61,941 nt of DNA from an uncultured Lachnospiraceae bacterium (GCA_900546495.1 URDN01000010.1:1-61941), one strand, 5' to 3'. Counted from the stretch's first letter, positions 24,283-34,309 are shown. Translations and numbers: made by a program. The notes: a model not told the origin generated them from the sequence alone.

Positions 24283-26901
24283 TTAATGTTTTTTCCGTTT
24301 TTGTCTGTACAATACCGTTATTGCTGACCATATACCAAACAGTACCACTGATAACAGACTTGCCATGTTTCCGTATTTTTGTCCCGGCGGATCAAAACGC
24401 AGATCTACAGTATGTGAACCAGCTGTAATTTTTGCTCCGACAAATGCAGTATTTACGGTCTCTATTTTTGTTTCTTTGCCATCCACATACAATTTCAAAC
24501 CATTCTGCATCGGGATGGATGTCACAAAATATTCATCCTCAGATGCAGTCACACTGCATTTTAACACACTGTTTGTCTCCCACTGATCCTCTGACACCAG
24601 TTCTGCCGCTTCCACCTGCTTCTCTGTCAAAAGCTGTCCCGGGAACACATAACATGCCACATCCGTAATATCATAGCTGCCCTCCGACAACCGCAGCATA
24701 ATATACTTATCATTGCCGCGTTCTTTTAACATATAAGAAAAACAATTGTTTTCATTTGGATATGGCGCATCCAGACCAGACATTTTGTTTTTTCGTCCAT
24801 TTGCAGAAATTACCACTGGCTTCTCCGTTCGATTATTCACCTGAAACCGGAAATACAGCGTTCCGTTTTGCATTGCAGAATCCAGCGGAATCCGGATTGT
24901 ACCTTTATCAGTCACTTTTATGCGGTAACCATTCCCATTTTCAAGCGCATACACTTTCACATTATTAGAACATTCTACCTCATCTGAATCCAGTGCCAGC
25001 AGTGAAATCTGCTCCATATCAGATACTGAAACAGGCTCCGTCTTATCTTCCACAACGGTGTAACGACTGAGCGCCGTCATCTTCTGAGTATCACTAAGTG
25101 TTTCAAACTGTGTCTGCGACATACAATCCGATGTGGTATATGCAATTGGCAGTACATTCGGATTTTCCGCGATCACATTTTTTCCCTGCTGTGCAACGAT
25201 TTTATATCCATATGGAATTTTGTTTTCGGTAGTCAGTACATAACGCTCTGCCATCAACTGAGCAAACAACGGATTTCGTTCTTCCAGAAGTGCCGTGCGG
25301 TTATTGATCTGAATCGGCATTTTTGTCAGATCATAATAAAATTTCTGATAAGCAGAGTTGGTCACAGAAGAATACATCGTCGTTGTCTGCTGCCCGTAAA
25401 ACTGTAATGCATTGCACTCTTTTTTTGCATCCGTCAACTTATTACAGCGATAAAGCTTATTTCCACAGATTGCCTGTAATTCTTCTTCCGTGAAATTTTG
25501 TTCCTGTGCTTCCACAGTCGGAATTCCCTGCCAGCTTTCTCCACCTGCCAGACGCACATAGATCAGGAATGGCATAATAAACAAAAACAGATAACGCACG
25601 ATACCGGTTTCACGTCCGGTTTCTGAGCTACCGTTTCCCTCTTGCTTCTTCCTTAATTTTGTGTCCACAAGCGCAGCTGCAAACAAAATGCCGGTATCCA
25701 GTAACACCCACCAGAACCATGCCTGTCCCCACTGGAACACGATGACTCCCGCAAAAACAAGAAACATCCAGAATTTCCACCGCACTTGTCCGCTTCGGAT
25801 TTTCTGAAAAATCTTCATGCAATACAAAAGAACTACCGGCACAAACGGAACCAGAATTTTGCCCCTTGCATACAGCGTTGCATTTAAAATATATGGTGCC
25901 ATGCCGAATAAGCTTCCAAGCAGTAACAGTGCTGACTGCCAGCGATATTCCCTGATCATTAGCCCCAAAAGCAACAGGTACAGACAAATCACCGTCAATC
26001 CCATGCCATACGGAGAATACAACAGATTCTGCACATTCGGGAGCACAAGATCCGTGAGTGTCGTTGCTTTTTCTCCACTGTGTTTATGTTCCAGAATCGT
26101 TATAAAAGTAGGCAGCAACAGTATCATTGCCATTCCAATGGATAAAACGACACTGGTCACTCCCTGCACCAGAAGTTTCCGCTTTCCTGCCCAGTCTGCT
26201 TCTTTGCGCAGCATTCCTATCGCAAACCAGCCGATTACTGCCAGACAGGCGATCGCGTAATAAAAACTGTGCAGATAGATCAGCGTCAGACTGACAGACA
26301 TCAGCGCAAATCTTCTCTTTTTTAAGAAAATCAGTGCCAGAAGCAAAAACGGTAAATAATTCACAAACACGATCTGACGATGTGTCTGGAAAAAGCAGTT
26401 TGCCAGCAAAAACAACATACTGCCGAAAAATGCGCAAAAAGGAGACAGACCTTCCAGACGAAGCCAGTAACGCATTAACAACACTGCTGCCAGATAACTG
26501 CACAACGCATACACCGGAATCAGAAGTGTCATCGACACCCGTGGCATCAGACATCCAAGAATGATATCCGGGCGGAAATATCCATAATAAGCAAACTGAA
26601 ATCCATTACTGCCACCGCCAAGCGTCATCCACGCCGGTGCAAGTGTCTTTTCTTCGATGCATGTACGGCGAATGGTCTCTGCCAGCGTCACATGCTGATC
26701 ATACCAGTCAATGGTCGAACCATAAAAGCAGCCTTCCGGCAGGATCAGACCAATGAGCAGAAAAAACACTGCCACCAAAATCCCGGTAAATACCACATTC
26801 TGCAGCATCAGATTTCTGTTCTTCCGCTTTTGCTCTGTTCCAGCCAAAAGACTGCTCTGTTTATATTTTCTTTGTGTATGTTCTGCTACTCTTTCTTTCA
26901 T
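24283..26901 (-). CDS. YfhO family membrane protein
   Basis: 872 residues. A basic N-terminus is followed by about a dozen membrane helices up to residue 440, a large extracytoplasmic domain, and one last helix near the C-terminus. The early loop LPEGCFYGSTIDWYDQHVTLAETIRR and the GGGSNGFQFAYYGYF stretch are typical of the YfhO family (GT-C-like fold). Bacillus YfhO takes part in glycosylation of lipoteichoic acid. The start at 26901 (MKERVAEH) is eight bases after GAGGGA; a GTG two codons earlier is less likely. Confidence 0.88.
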   Translation of the reverse strand: MKERVAEHTQRKYKQSSLLAGTEQKRKNRNLMLQNVVFTGILVAVFFLLIGLILPEGCFYGSTIDWYDQHVTLAETIRRTCIEEKTLAPAWMTLGGGSNGFQFAYYGYFRPDIILGCLMPRVSMTLLIPVYALCSYLAAVLLMRYWLRLEGLSPFCAFFGSMLFLLANCFFQTHRQIVFVNYLPFLLLALIFLKKRRFALMSVSLTLIYLHSFYYAIACLAVIGWFAIGMLRKEADWAGKRKLLVQGVTSVVLSIGMAMILLLPTFITILEHKHSGEKATTLTDLVLPNVQNLLYSPYGMGLTVICLYLLLLGLMIREYRWQSALLLLGSLFGMAPYILNATLYARGKILVPFVPVVLLYCMKIFQKIRSGQVRWKFWMFLVFAGVIVFQWGQAWFWWVLLDTGILFAAALVDTKLRKKQEGNGSSETGRETGIVRYLFLFIMPFLIYVRLAGGESWQGIPTVEAQEQNFTEEELQAICGNKLYRCNKLTDAKKECNALQFYGQQTTTMYSSVTNSAYQKFYYDLTKMPIQINNRTALLEERNPLFAQLMAERYVLTTENKIPYGYKIVAQQGKNVIAENPNVLPIAYTTSDCMSQTQFETLSDTQKMTALSRYTVVEDKTEPVSVSDMEQISLLALDSDEVECSNNVKVYALENGNGYRIKVTDKGTIRIPLDSAMQNGTLYFRFQVNNRTEKPVVISANGRKNKMSGLDAPYPNENNCFSYMLKERGNDKYIMLRLSEGSYDITDVACYVFPGQLLTEKQVEAAELVSEDQWETNSVLKCSVTASEDEYFVTSIPMQNGLKLYVDGKETKIETVNTAFVGAKITAGSHTVDLRFDPPGQKYGNMASLLSVVLFGIWSAITVLYRQKRKKH

Positions 26902-27020
26902 TTCCACTATCCCTCGTTGCTGTTTTTTTCTCTTTTCTTTCGCAACACACTCAGTCTAGCAGAAATTTTTAAAAATCTACTGTGTGAAATTCTGAATTTT
27001 TCTTAAAACTTTTATCAATT

Positions 27021-27046
27021 CAAGTCGAACGCACGTGAGATTTGAC
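27021..27046 (+). repeat. Intergenic repeat, truncated module C
   Basis: CAAGTCGAACGCACGTGAGA, the first bases of module C only, between yfhO and the GH20 gene. Confidence 0.7.
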
Positions 27047-27116
27047 GCTTAGCACACCGATTTTTTAACGTAAACCGTCTTATTTTTCTCCGATTTCCTG
27101 TGTACTATCCTTTATT

Positions 27117-28991
27117 TTAATCAGTAATCCTGCCCAATGTGCGTAACCAATCAGCATATTGGCAGATCACATGCTCAATGCGATGCAACTCTGCTTCCCT
27201 GCTGACACTTCGCCACAGTTTTTTATAATCATACAACCAGTATTCCAGCTCCTCTGCCAGATTCCATCGTTCTTCCCTGTTGGCATCAGCCAGCGCTGCT
27301 CCAATTCTCTGTAACAAAATCATTCCCTGCACCGCGATCAGATATGCCCGGATTTCTCCCCGCCGACCAATCGGCAAGTGTGCCACCGCTGCATAAAGTT
27401 CCTGCCCGATATTTTCCAAATCCTGCTCTGCCTGTTGATAAACCTTCGGATCTTCTATTTTTACCAATTTTTCAAGTTCGCCCAACAACAGTTTCCTATC
27501 TGCAGGATTCCCCATCTCTTCCAATTTCAATCCACTATGCTCCAGAAAATCTACCGCATTCCGCCATGTAAACTTCCAGCTCTCCGAAATCCGTGCCAAT
27601 ACGGACACCAGCGTTTCCGTCTCATCCCCATACGCAACTCTTGAAATCTGGCGGTTGATATCTTCAAATTCCGGAATATCCAAATTCCAGGAAAATGCTG
27701 CGCCATAAATCATTCCGGACAGACTGAAATCCGGATGATTAATGTGTCCGCAATCGCCCCAGTCCGTATTCAACAAACCTTCTGCATGATACTTCGAAGC
27801 ATACTGACACATTCTGCTGATATTTTTATAAGAAACCCGGATCTGGTTCACCAGCTGATCCCAACCACTGACTCCCGGGCAATTATAAAGTCTGGCACCC
27901 GCTTCTGCCAGTTTTCGCGTAGAATCCTCCGGCCAGTCCGCATCATATCCCCAATTCAGACAAATGGTCTCTTTCGGCAATTCCTGTACTGCCTCTGGAA
28001 ATTCACAGATAATATCACCCCAGAACATCGGTGTTTTTCCTTTGCTCACCACATATTCACAAAGTTCTTTTACAAAATCCAGATACAAGCGCTGTGTTCC
28101 TTTTTCCTCTGCCAATGCGGCACTTTTCCCTTTTCCCAGATCAAAAGTCTCATCTGCACAGATATTAAAATACTGTGAAGTAAAAAGCGGCATAAACTCG
28201 TCAATCAACGATTTTACCAGCTGCATGCTCTCCGGATTTGACACATCCAGAGTATGATGCCGCATGCGGTCCACGAATCCAAAAGGCTCATTTTCCATTT
28301 CAGACCTCTCACACAGCGCACCATATGTTTTTGTCCGAAGCACTTTATACAGATGACCAAAACAGGCAATACTTGGAATCAGCTCCACATGCCGTTTTCG
28401 ACAATAAGCATCCAGTTCCAGAATATCCTCTGCCGTCAGCGGTGTATCATCCCGCCAGACTTCAGAAAATCTCCGGAATAAAAAAGTATGTTCCATATAA
28501 AGCTGTAACTGATTCAGCTTGTAAAACGCCATACAATCTACCAGTTTTTTCAGATAATCCATAGTCGGAATCCGACCTCTGGTCACATCATGATAAAATC
28601 CCCTATGCAAAATTTCCGGATAATCCACAATAATTGTATACGGAATACAGCATCCGCACTGCTGAATGATCTGACGCAAAGTCTGAATACCGTAAAAAAT
28701 GCCAACTGTACTTCCACCAGTAATACAGATACCATGTGCCTGTACAAGCAGTGTGTACTCCTGCTCCTTCATGTGCTCACCCAATTGCAGGCAAATATCT
28801 CCATTTTCCATGATTCCACGACTGATGGACATAGCAAAACCTGTATCATCTTCCAGATTCTTCTGCAGCATTTTCGCATCTTCGTAAACTTCTGGCGGGC
28901 AGTTGCTGTTAAGCACAATTCTCCGATCATATTTTAGTGTAAACGTTCCCTCTTTCTGATACCACTGTTGTGGTCTTGGAATAATGTACAT
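27117..28991 (-). CDS. Intracellular GH20-type beta-N-acetylhexosaminidase
   Basis: 624 residues without a signal peptide. Residues 1-120 form the small alpha/beta GH20b domain, then a TIM barrel. The catalytic pair is Asp280-Glu281 (FNICADETFDLGKG), with the family segment RGFYHDVTRGRIPT at 130-143. GH20 enzymes remove terminal GlcNAc or GalNAc by substrate-assisted catalysis. The cytosolic location suggests it trims imported disaccharides, for example from mucin or cell-wall recycling. The barrel is preceded by LHRGFYHDV as in the NahA-like clostridial members. Single-gene unit. Confidence 0.85.
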   Translation of the reverse strand: MYIIPRPQQWYQKEGTFTLKYDRRIVLNSNCPPEVYEDAKMLQKNLEDDTGFAMSISRGIMENGDICLQLGEHMKEQEYTLLVQAHGICITGGSTVGIFYGIQTLRQIIQQCGCCIPYTIIVDYPEILHRGFYHDVTRGRIPTMDYLKKLVDCMAFYKLNQLQLYMEHTFLFRRFSEVWRDDTPLTAEDILELDAYCRKRHVELIPSIACFGHLYKVLRTKTYGALCERSEMENEPFGFVDRMRHHTLDVSNPESMQLVKSLIDEFMPLFTSQYFNICADETFDLGKGKSAALAEEKGTQRLYLDFVKELCEYVVSKGKTPMFWGDIICEFPEAVQELPKETICLNWGYDADWPEDSTRKLAEAGARLYNCPGVSGWDQLVNQIRVSYKNISRMCQYASKYHAEGLLNTDWGDCGHINHPDFSLSGMIYGAAFSWNLDIPEFEDINRQISRVAYGDETETLVSVLARISESWKFTWRNAVDFLEHSGLKLEEMGNPADRKLLLGELEKLVKIEDPKVYQQAEQDLENIGQELYAAVAHLPIGRRGEIRAYLIAVQGMILLQRIGAALADANREERWNLAEELEYWLYDYKKLWRSVSREAELHRIEHVICQYADWLRTLGRITD

Positions 28992-29047
28992 ACTTTTTCT
29001 TCTCCTTACCGCAAATTTTTCTATTCTTTTATGGTTTAAAGTACGAA

Positions 29048-29125
29048 TTAAAATAGAGGGGCTCTGCTATTTTTTTACTGGCAAGCGATTGTTAGCTGCA
29101 AAGACAAAATAGCAGAGTCCCTTTT
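29048..29125. terminator. Bidirectional terminator after the amino-acid transporter operon
   Basis: AGGGGCTCTGCTATTTT and AAAATAGCAGAGTCCCTTTT pair with one mismatch around a 25-base loop. Confidence 0.85.
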
Positions 29126-29160
29126 CATAACCTTTATTTTTAACCACCAAGTACCCGAAA

Positions 29161-29883
29161 CTAAAGCACTTTAGATAAGAATTCCTGTAACCGTGGATTC
29201 TGCGGATTCTCAAAGAAATCCTTCGGATTATTCTGTTCGGCAATATTTCCCCCATCCATGAACAGCACACGGGTTCCAACCTCGCGGGCAAAGCCCATCT
29301 CATGAGTTACAACCACCATGGTCATTCCATCATCGGCCAGTTCTTTCATCAGCTGAAGAACCTCTCCAACCATCTCCGGATCCAGCGCGGATGTCGGCTC
29401 ATCGAAAAGCATTACCTCCGGATTCATTGCAAGAGCGCGAGCAATCGCGATACGTTGCTGCTGTCCACCGGAAAGCTGTTTCGGATATGCCTCTGCCTTA
29501 TCTGGCAAACCGACACGCTCTAAAAGTTCCACAGCTTTCTGATCGGCTTCGCTGTCAGACATCAGTTTTAATGTCACCGGTGCAAGCTTGATATTTTCTT
29601 TGATAGTCAGATGTGGAAACAGATTAAACTGCTGAAATACCATACCCATTCTCTGACGTATTTTATCAATATCTGTCTTTGGATCTGTGATATCTACACC
29701 GTCTACAGTAATGGTTCCTGCTGTCGGCTGCTCCAACAGATTCAGACAGCGTAAAAAGGTTGATTTTCCGGAACCGGAAGGTCCAATGACAACGACTTTT
29801 TCTCCCGGATAAATATGTTCATTAATTCCATCTAAAACTTTGTGATCGCCAAAACTTTTTTCCAGATTTCTAACGTCTATCAC
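29161..29883 (-). CDS. Polar amino acid ABC transporter ATPase (GlnQ/ArtM-like)
   Basis: 240 residues with Walker A GPSGSGKST, signature LSGGQQQR, Walker B VMLFDEPTSALDPEMVGEVL, and the VVTHEMGFAREV switch typical of the polar amino-acid family. It overlaps the permease gene by 14 bases, so the two are made together. Substrate not certain; arginine, cystine or glutamine are usual for the group. Confidence 0.92.
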   Translation of the reverse strand: MIDVRNLEKSFGDHKVLDGINEHIYPGEKVVVIGPSGSGKSTFLRCLNLLEQPTAGTITVDGVDITDPKTDIDKIRQRMGMVFQQFNLFPHLTIKENIKLAPVTLKLMSDSEADQKAVELLERVGLPDKAEAYPKQLSGGQQQRIAIARALAMNPEVMLFDEPTSALDPEMVGEVLQLMKELADDGMTMVVVTHEMGFAREVGTRVLFMDGGNIAEQNNPKDFFENPQNPRLQEFLSKVL

Positions 29884-30598
29884 TGTTTCTCAACCTCCTC
29901 TCAAATACAGCAAGTGCCTTGGATAATGCCATAACGCATACAAGATAAATTACTGCTATACTAACATACGGCATAAGCGGCTGATAGGTAACCGCTGTAA
30001 CGCTCTGTGCTGCTTTCATCAGATCTTTTGCTCCGGTAACGGTCATCAGAGAAGTATCCTTCAATAATGTGATCATCTCATTGCCCAGAGCCGGCAGAAT
30101 ATTTTTGATTGCCTGCGGAATAATGATGTGACGCATGGTCTGGGTATAATTCATACCAAGGGAACGACCTGCCTCCATCTGTCCTGCATCCACAGACATA
30201 ATACCTCCACGTACAATCTCTGCTACATAAGCTCCGGAGTTGATACCAAAAGCCAGAGTTGCTACTGCAACAGAATGACGGCTGGATGCAAAGATAACAA
30301 AATACATGATCATCAACTGAACCATCATTGGGGTTCCACGGATCACAGTCAGATAAACCTGACAGATTGCATTTAAAATATTTAAGATCACATTGCCGAA
30401 GCCATGTGCATTTTTCTTCTTGGTATCATGTTTGGTACGAACGATCGCTACAAGAATACCAATTGCAATACCCATTAAAAGTGCAAGCACTGCCACACGA
30501 ATCGTAACACCAAAACCTTTTGCAAATAATACCCAGCGGTCGCTTTCAATAAACGTCTGTGAAAATCCATCTGCAAGGCTTAAAAACCATTCTTTCAT
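29870..30598 (-). CDS. Polar amino acid ABC transporter permease
   Basis: 242 residues, about five membrane helices, with the HisMQ-type coupling loop NSGAYVAEIVRGGIMSVDAGQMEAGRSLGMNYTQTMRHIIIPQA. A single permease type, so the transporter works as a homodimer. The gene for the binding protein lies upstream across a partial terminator. Confidence 0.92.
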   Translation of the reverse strand: MKEWFLSLADGFSQTFIESDRWVLFAKGFGVTIRVAVLALLMGIAIGILVAIVRTKHDTKKKNAHGFGNVILNILNAICQVYLTVIRGTPMMVQLMIMYFVIFASSRHSVAVATLAFGINSGAYVAEIVRGGIMSVDAGQMEAGRSLGMNYTQTMRHIIIPQAIKNILPALGNEMITLLKDTSLMTVTGAKDLMKAAQSVTAVTYQPLMPYVSIAVIYLVCVMALSKALAVFERRLRNSDRR

Positions 30599-30621
30599 TC
30601 ACTTTTCTCCTTTCTGTAAAT

Positions 30622-30693
30622 TGTAAAGCGGACATTTGCAGTCCACTTTCGTTACTTGCTCATGAACACAGCCACTTTGCAGCCTGCGTTCAA
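30622..30693 (+). repeat. Intergenic repeat, diverged module A
   Basis: TGTAAAGCGGACATTTGCAG with several mutated stem bases, through CAGCCTGCGTTCAAA. It lies inside the transporter operon between the binding-protein and permease genes and is the most mutated copy. Confidence 0.75.
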
Positions 30694-30713
30694 ACACTAA
30701 ATTTTATTATAGC

Positions 30714-30754
30714 AAAAAAATGAGACAGCGTCTATTGCTGTCCCACTATTTTTT
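30714..30754 (-). terminator. Intra-operon terminator after the binding-protein gene
   Basis: TGAGACAGC and GCTGTCCCA stem, flanked by A-run and T-run. It would let the binding protein be made in excess over the membrane parts. Confidence 0.7.
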
Positions 30755-30802
30755 ACAGTTCTTTCGTTACATTTTGTAACAATATTTCCTGTACGAAATC
30801 GA

Positions 30803-31615
30803 TTACTCAGCTTTAATATATTTATCAATGATAGACTGAACGGTTCCGTCTGCTTTTAATTTTGCAAGAGATGCATTTACTTTGTCTAATAACTCTGTGT
30901 TATCTTTTGCAATTGCGATCGCATAATCCTCTGTGATATACTCTGTGTCAAGAATCTTCAATCCTTCATTCTCAGCTACGAATGCTTTTGCCGGCTCGTT
31001 ATCGATAACAACTGCATCAACTTTACCTGTCTTTAATGCCTGAACAGCACTTGCACCATTCTGGTAAGCGACAACATGGTCTTCACCATATCCACCATTT
31101 TCCGGTGTATCAGAACAGTAAATATCTCCTGTTGTTCCCTGCTGAACACCGATCAGTTTATCAGACAGATCATCCGGTCCTGTGATATCAGAATCTTCCG
31201 GAACGATAATAACCTGTACACCTGTTGCATAGCTGTCTGAGAAGTTTACGTTTTTCTTACGATCTTCTGTAACAGTCATACCTGCCAGAGACATATCTGC
31301 TTTTCCTGTTGTGATTGCCGGGATGATAGAATCAAAATCCATATCATCTACCTGAAGTTTCATACCAAGATCATCAGCGATCGCCTGTGAGATTTCAATA
31401 TCGATTCCTTTGTATTCCTCTCCATCTACATACTCATACGGCGGAAAAGCTGCGTTTGTTGCCATAACTAAAGTGTCTTTGCCTGCGTTCTGAGATTCCT
31501 CAGCTGCGCTTCCTGTTGTGCTCTTGTCTGCATCTGAATTTGTGCTGCCACATGCTGCCATGGAAACTACCATTGCTGCAACTGCTGCTAATGCTGCGAT
31601 TTTTTTCAATTTCAT
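30803..31615 (-). CDS. Amino acid ABC transporter substrate-binding lipoprotein
   Basis: 270 residues. Signal peptide with lipobox SMAACGS (Cys22), a Ser/Thr linker, and a family 3 binding fold with FPPYEYVDGEEYKGIDIEISQAIA and GKADMSLAGMTVTEDRK. It captures a polar amino acid outside the membrane for the permease/ATPase pair downstream. Promoter with TTGCAA and TATAAT upstream, and a group of TATGCAT-like sites above it. Confidence 0.92.
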   Translation of the reverse strand: MKLKKIAALAAVAAMVVSMAACGSTNSDADKSTTGSAAEESQNAGKDTLVMATNAAFPPYEYVDGEEYKGIDIEISQAIADDLGMKLQVDDMDFDSIIPAITTGKADMSLAGMTVTEDRKKNVNFSDSYATGVQVIIVPEDSDITGPDDLSDKLIGVQQGTTGDIYCSDTPENGGYGEDHVVAYQNGASAVQALKTGKVDAVVIDNEPAKAFVAENEGLKILDTEYITEDYAIAIAKDNTELLDKVNASLAKLKADGTVQSIIDKYIKAE

Positions 31616-31700
31616 CTTTTTCTCTCCTCTTTTTACATCCGGTCGGATTAAAATGTTCCGTTACATTTCATCCTGATCTTTTTTTTCATTACTGGTGTCT

Positions 31701-31850
31701 ATTATAGTGTCATTGCTTAAAGATTGCAATGGTGATTGTGCATAAAAATTAATATTATATGCATATTTTTTCAGTCTAACCATACAAATTATGCAATTTT
31801 TATGTTTATTTATGCATTTATACAAAGGTTTATTCATTCTTTATGCATAA
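31701..31850 (-). promoter_or_regulatory. Promoter of the amino-acid transporter with five TATGCA-like sites
   Basis: On the minus strand TTGCAA (31724-31729), 17 bases, then TATAAT (31701-31706). Upstream, related sites occur at 31739-31746, 31758-31765, 31789-31796, 31810-31817 and 31841-31850, each close to TTATGCATAA. They may bind an ArgR- or CodY-type amino-acid regulator; the identity is a guess. The rest of 31616-31867 shows nothing else. Confidence 0.55.
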
Positions 31851-31867
31851 ATATACTATATTACATA

Positions 31868-31923
31868 CAAAAGCCCTTCTTTTACAGAGCTTATTATCTG
31901 TGATCCCCATAAAAGAGGGCTTC
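31868..31923. terminator. Terminator after proA
   Basis: AAGCCCTTCTTTTA and TAAAAGAGGGCTT with an inner CAGA/TCTG hairpin, 12 bases past the proA stop. Confidence 0.82.
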
Positions 31924-31934
31924 ATTGCCTGATT

Positions 31935-33224
31935 TTATCTCTCATTTGCTATATTTTTAAAATGGAACTGCTTTTTACCGGAAGCATAATCGTCCACAAT
32001 CTGTCCGGTTCCGTACAGTTTGTATTTGTAGCTTACCAGACCTTCCAGTCCGACTGGCCCTCTGGCATGAAGTTTTCCGGTGCTGATGCCGACCTCCGCA
32101 CCAAATCCATAACGGTAACCATCTGCAAAACGGGTGGAACAGTTCTGATATACACCGGCAGAATCCACCAGATTCATAAAATGCTCTGCCGCATCCGGAT
32201 TTTCCGTAATGATACAGTCGGTGTGATGAGAACCGAAGTGGTTGATATGGTCGATTGCTTCATCCATGTTTTTCACTGTTTTTGCAGAAAGAATGTAGTC
32301 AAGATATTCTGTTTTATCATCTGCTTCGATGGACGGCACACAGTCTACCACTGCTGCAACGTCTTTTGTACCGCGCAGTTCGACTTTTTTCACATCCAAC
32401 GCTTCTTTTAACACAGGAAGCAACTGCTCTTTGACAGCTTCGTGAACCAAAAGTGTCTCAACTGTATTGCAGGCGGAGACATACTGTGTTTTTGCATCCA
32501 CAATAATTGGTACTGCTTTCGCAAGGTCTGCATCTTTATCCACATAGATATGGCAGATACCATCTGCATGTCCCATGACCGGGATTTTCGTATGGTTCAT
32601 AATGTACTGCACAAACGCATTGGATCCGCGCGGAATCAAAAGGTCAACGGATTCATGACATTCCAGAAGTTCATTGATCTCGGAACGTGCTTCCAATTGC
32701 ATCATGCAGTTTGCAGGAAGTCCTGCGGCAATAATTGCTTCATGTATAATATCAAACAGTTTTTTGTTACTGCGAAGTGCTTCGCTGCCACCTTTTAAGA
32801 TCACACAGTTACCGCTCTTGATACACAATGCAGAAATCTGTACCAGCGCATCCGGGCGCGCCTCAAAAATAACGCCGATGACGCCGATCGGGCAGGTGAC
32901 ACGTTTCAGCACCAGTCCCTCATCCAGTTCCTTTGCAAATTGTGTCTGAAACAGCGGATCTTCCATCTTGGTCAAATCTGAAATCCCTGCGGTCACATCA
33001 CGGAGTTTTCCTTCGTCAAATTTCAGACGTTTCAGCACCGGACCGGATACGCCGTCTGCTTCTGCCTGCGCCAGATCCTGTTTGTTTGACTCAAAAATCT
33101 CTGCCTGATGCTGCAATAATGCTGCTTTTACTGCTGCCAGTGCTACATTTCGCTGTTCGTTTGTGGTTGCTGCCAGCTTTGGAGCTGCCTTTTTTACCTT
33201 TCTTACCTGTTCCTGAAATAACAT
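31935..33224 (-). CDS. proA: Gamma-glutamyl phosphate reductase
   Basis: About 429 residues from MLFQEQVRKVKKAAPKLA. It has the aldehyde-dehydrogenase fold and the ProA motifs VTCPIGVIGVIFEARPDALVQ, SGNCVILKGGSEA and the catalytic-cysteine segment TQYVSACNTVETLLVH. It reduces gamma-glutamyl phosphate to the semialdehyde for proline synthesis with NADPH. proB is not adjacent, which is unusual for the pathway. The start is uncertain between 33224 and 33239. The next gene upstream is an RNA methyltransferase, possibly co-transcribed. Confidence 0.93.
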   Translation of the reverse strand: MLFQEQVRKVKKAAPKLAATTNEQRNVALAAVKAALLQHQAEIFESNKQDLAQAEADGVSGPVLKRLKFDEGKLRDVTAGISDLTKMEDPLFQTQFAKELDEGLVLKRVTCPIGVIGVIFEARPDALVQISALCIKSGNCVILKGGSEALRSNKKLFDIIHEAIIAAGLPANCMMQLEARSEINELLECHESVDLLIPRGSNAFVQYIMNHTKIPVMGHADGICHIYVDKDADLAKAVPIIVDAKTQYVSACNTVETLLVHEAVKEQLLPVLKEALDVKKVELRGTKDVAAVVDCVPSIEADDKTEYLDYILSAKTVKNMDEAIDHINHFGSHHTDCIITENPDAAEHFMNLVDSAGVYQNCSTRFADGYRYGFGAEVGISTGKLHARGPVGLEGLVSYKYKLYGTGQIVDDYASGKKQFHFKNIANER

Positions 33225-33252
33225 ACGTTTCTCTCTCACTTTCTCAACAAAA

Positions 33253-34077
33253 TTATCGATTGCCTAACTGCCAGAATGCTACGGCACTGGCTGCTGCCAC
33301 ATTCAGGGAATCCACACCATGCGCCATCGGTATTTTTACCGTATAATCACAGTTTGCAATGGTATCTTCGCAAAGTCCGTCTCCCTCTGTTCCAAGCACA
33401 ATTGCCAATTTTTCCTCACTCATCAGACCTGGATCATCGATATTAACAGTATCATTTCGCAATGCCATGGCTGCTGTCTTAAATCCAAGTCTCTGCAATG
33501 TTGCCATACCATCTTCCGGCCATTTTTCTTTTTCCGGAAATATTGTCCAAGGCACCTGAAATACGGTTCCCATGCTCACCCGCATGGCTCTGCGGTACAA
33601 CGGATTGCTGCATCCCGATGTCAGAAGCACCGCATCCATGTGTAGCGCTGCCGCTGAACGGAAAATCGCGCCAACATTGGTCGGATTAACGACATTTTCC
33701 AAAACTGCGATCTGCCGCGCATTGCTGCAAACTTCCTCTACCGTTGGCAGCGTCCGCCGCGTCATGGCACACAGCATTCCCCGCGTCAGTGCGAATCCGG
33801 TCAGTTTTGTCAACACGTCATATTCTGCGGTGTAAACCGGAATATTCCCGCAACGCGCAATCAGTTCTTTTGCCTGCGTTTCAATATGTTTATGCTCCAC
33901 CAGCATGGAAATCGGTTCATATCCCGCATCCAGCGCCCGTTCCACGACTTTCGGACTTTCCGCGATAAAAACACCCGGATTCGGTTCATTAATGCGCAAT
34001 AATTGTACTTCAGAATACCGCGCGTAAATGTTCAGCTCCGGTGCCGCAAAATCTGTAATTTCTATTATATTTGCCAT
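33253..34077 (-). CDS. SpoU/TrmH family RNA 2'-O-methyltransferase
   Basis: 274 residues with an N-terminal substrate-binding part and the SPOUT knot domain: VLENVVNPTNVGAIFRSAAA (motif 1), VLGTEGDGL (motif 2) and IPMAHGVDSLNVAAASAVAFW (motif 3). It methylates a ribose in tRNA or rRNA; the exact site is not predictable. The start at 34077 (MANIIEI) follows AGGAG; the longer frame begins upstream of it. Thirteen bases before the longer proA start. Confidence 0.88.
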   Translation of the reverse strand: MANIIEITDFAAPELNIYARYSEVQLLRINEPNPGVFIAESPKVVERALDAGYEPISMLVEHKHIETQAKELIARCGNIPVYTAEYDVLTKLTGFALTRGMLCAMTRRTLPTVEEVCSNARQIAVLENVVNPTNVGAIFRSAAALHMDAVLLTSGCSNPLYRRAMRVSMGTVFQVPWTIFPEKEKWPEDGMATLQRLGFKTAAMALRNDTVNIDDPGLMSEEKLAIVLGTEGDGLCEDTIANCDYTVKIPMAHGVDSLNVAAASAVAFWQLGNR

Positions 34078-34234
34078 TTGTTTTCTATACTCCTGTATTC
34101 TTTTCCCCAAAGCAGTTTCTCCTATAGAAGAACAATGTGCGATCTTGTTTACATTTACTATGTCCATCTGTCATCTGGGAAAAAGTTTCTCAAAGTTATT
34201 CACAATTTTAGCATAATCTCATGAAATATGGTAG

Positions 34235-34309
34235 CTGACGCTTGTTGTTTTTTACCGCGAAATACCATTGTCTCCCAGACAATGGTTTTGCACCCTCACG
34301 GAGCGTCAG
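34235..34309. repeat. Intergenic repeat, module D, touching the bsh stop codon
   Basis: CTGACGC...GCGTCAG outer stem, CCATTGTCT/AGACAATGG inner stem. The stop codon of the bile salt hydrolase gene (34306-34308) lies in the last bases of the repeat. Confidence 0.85.
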
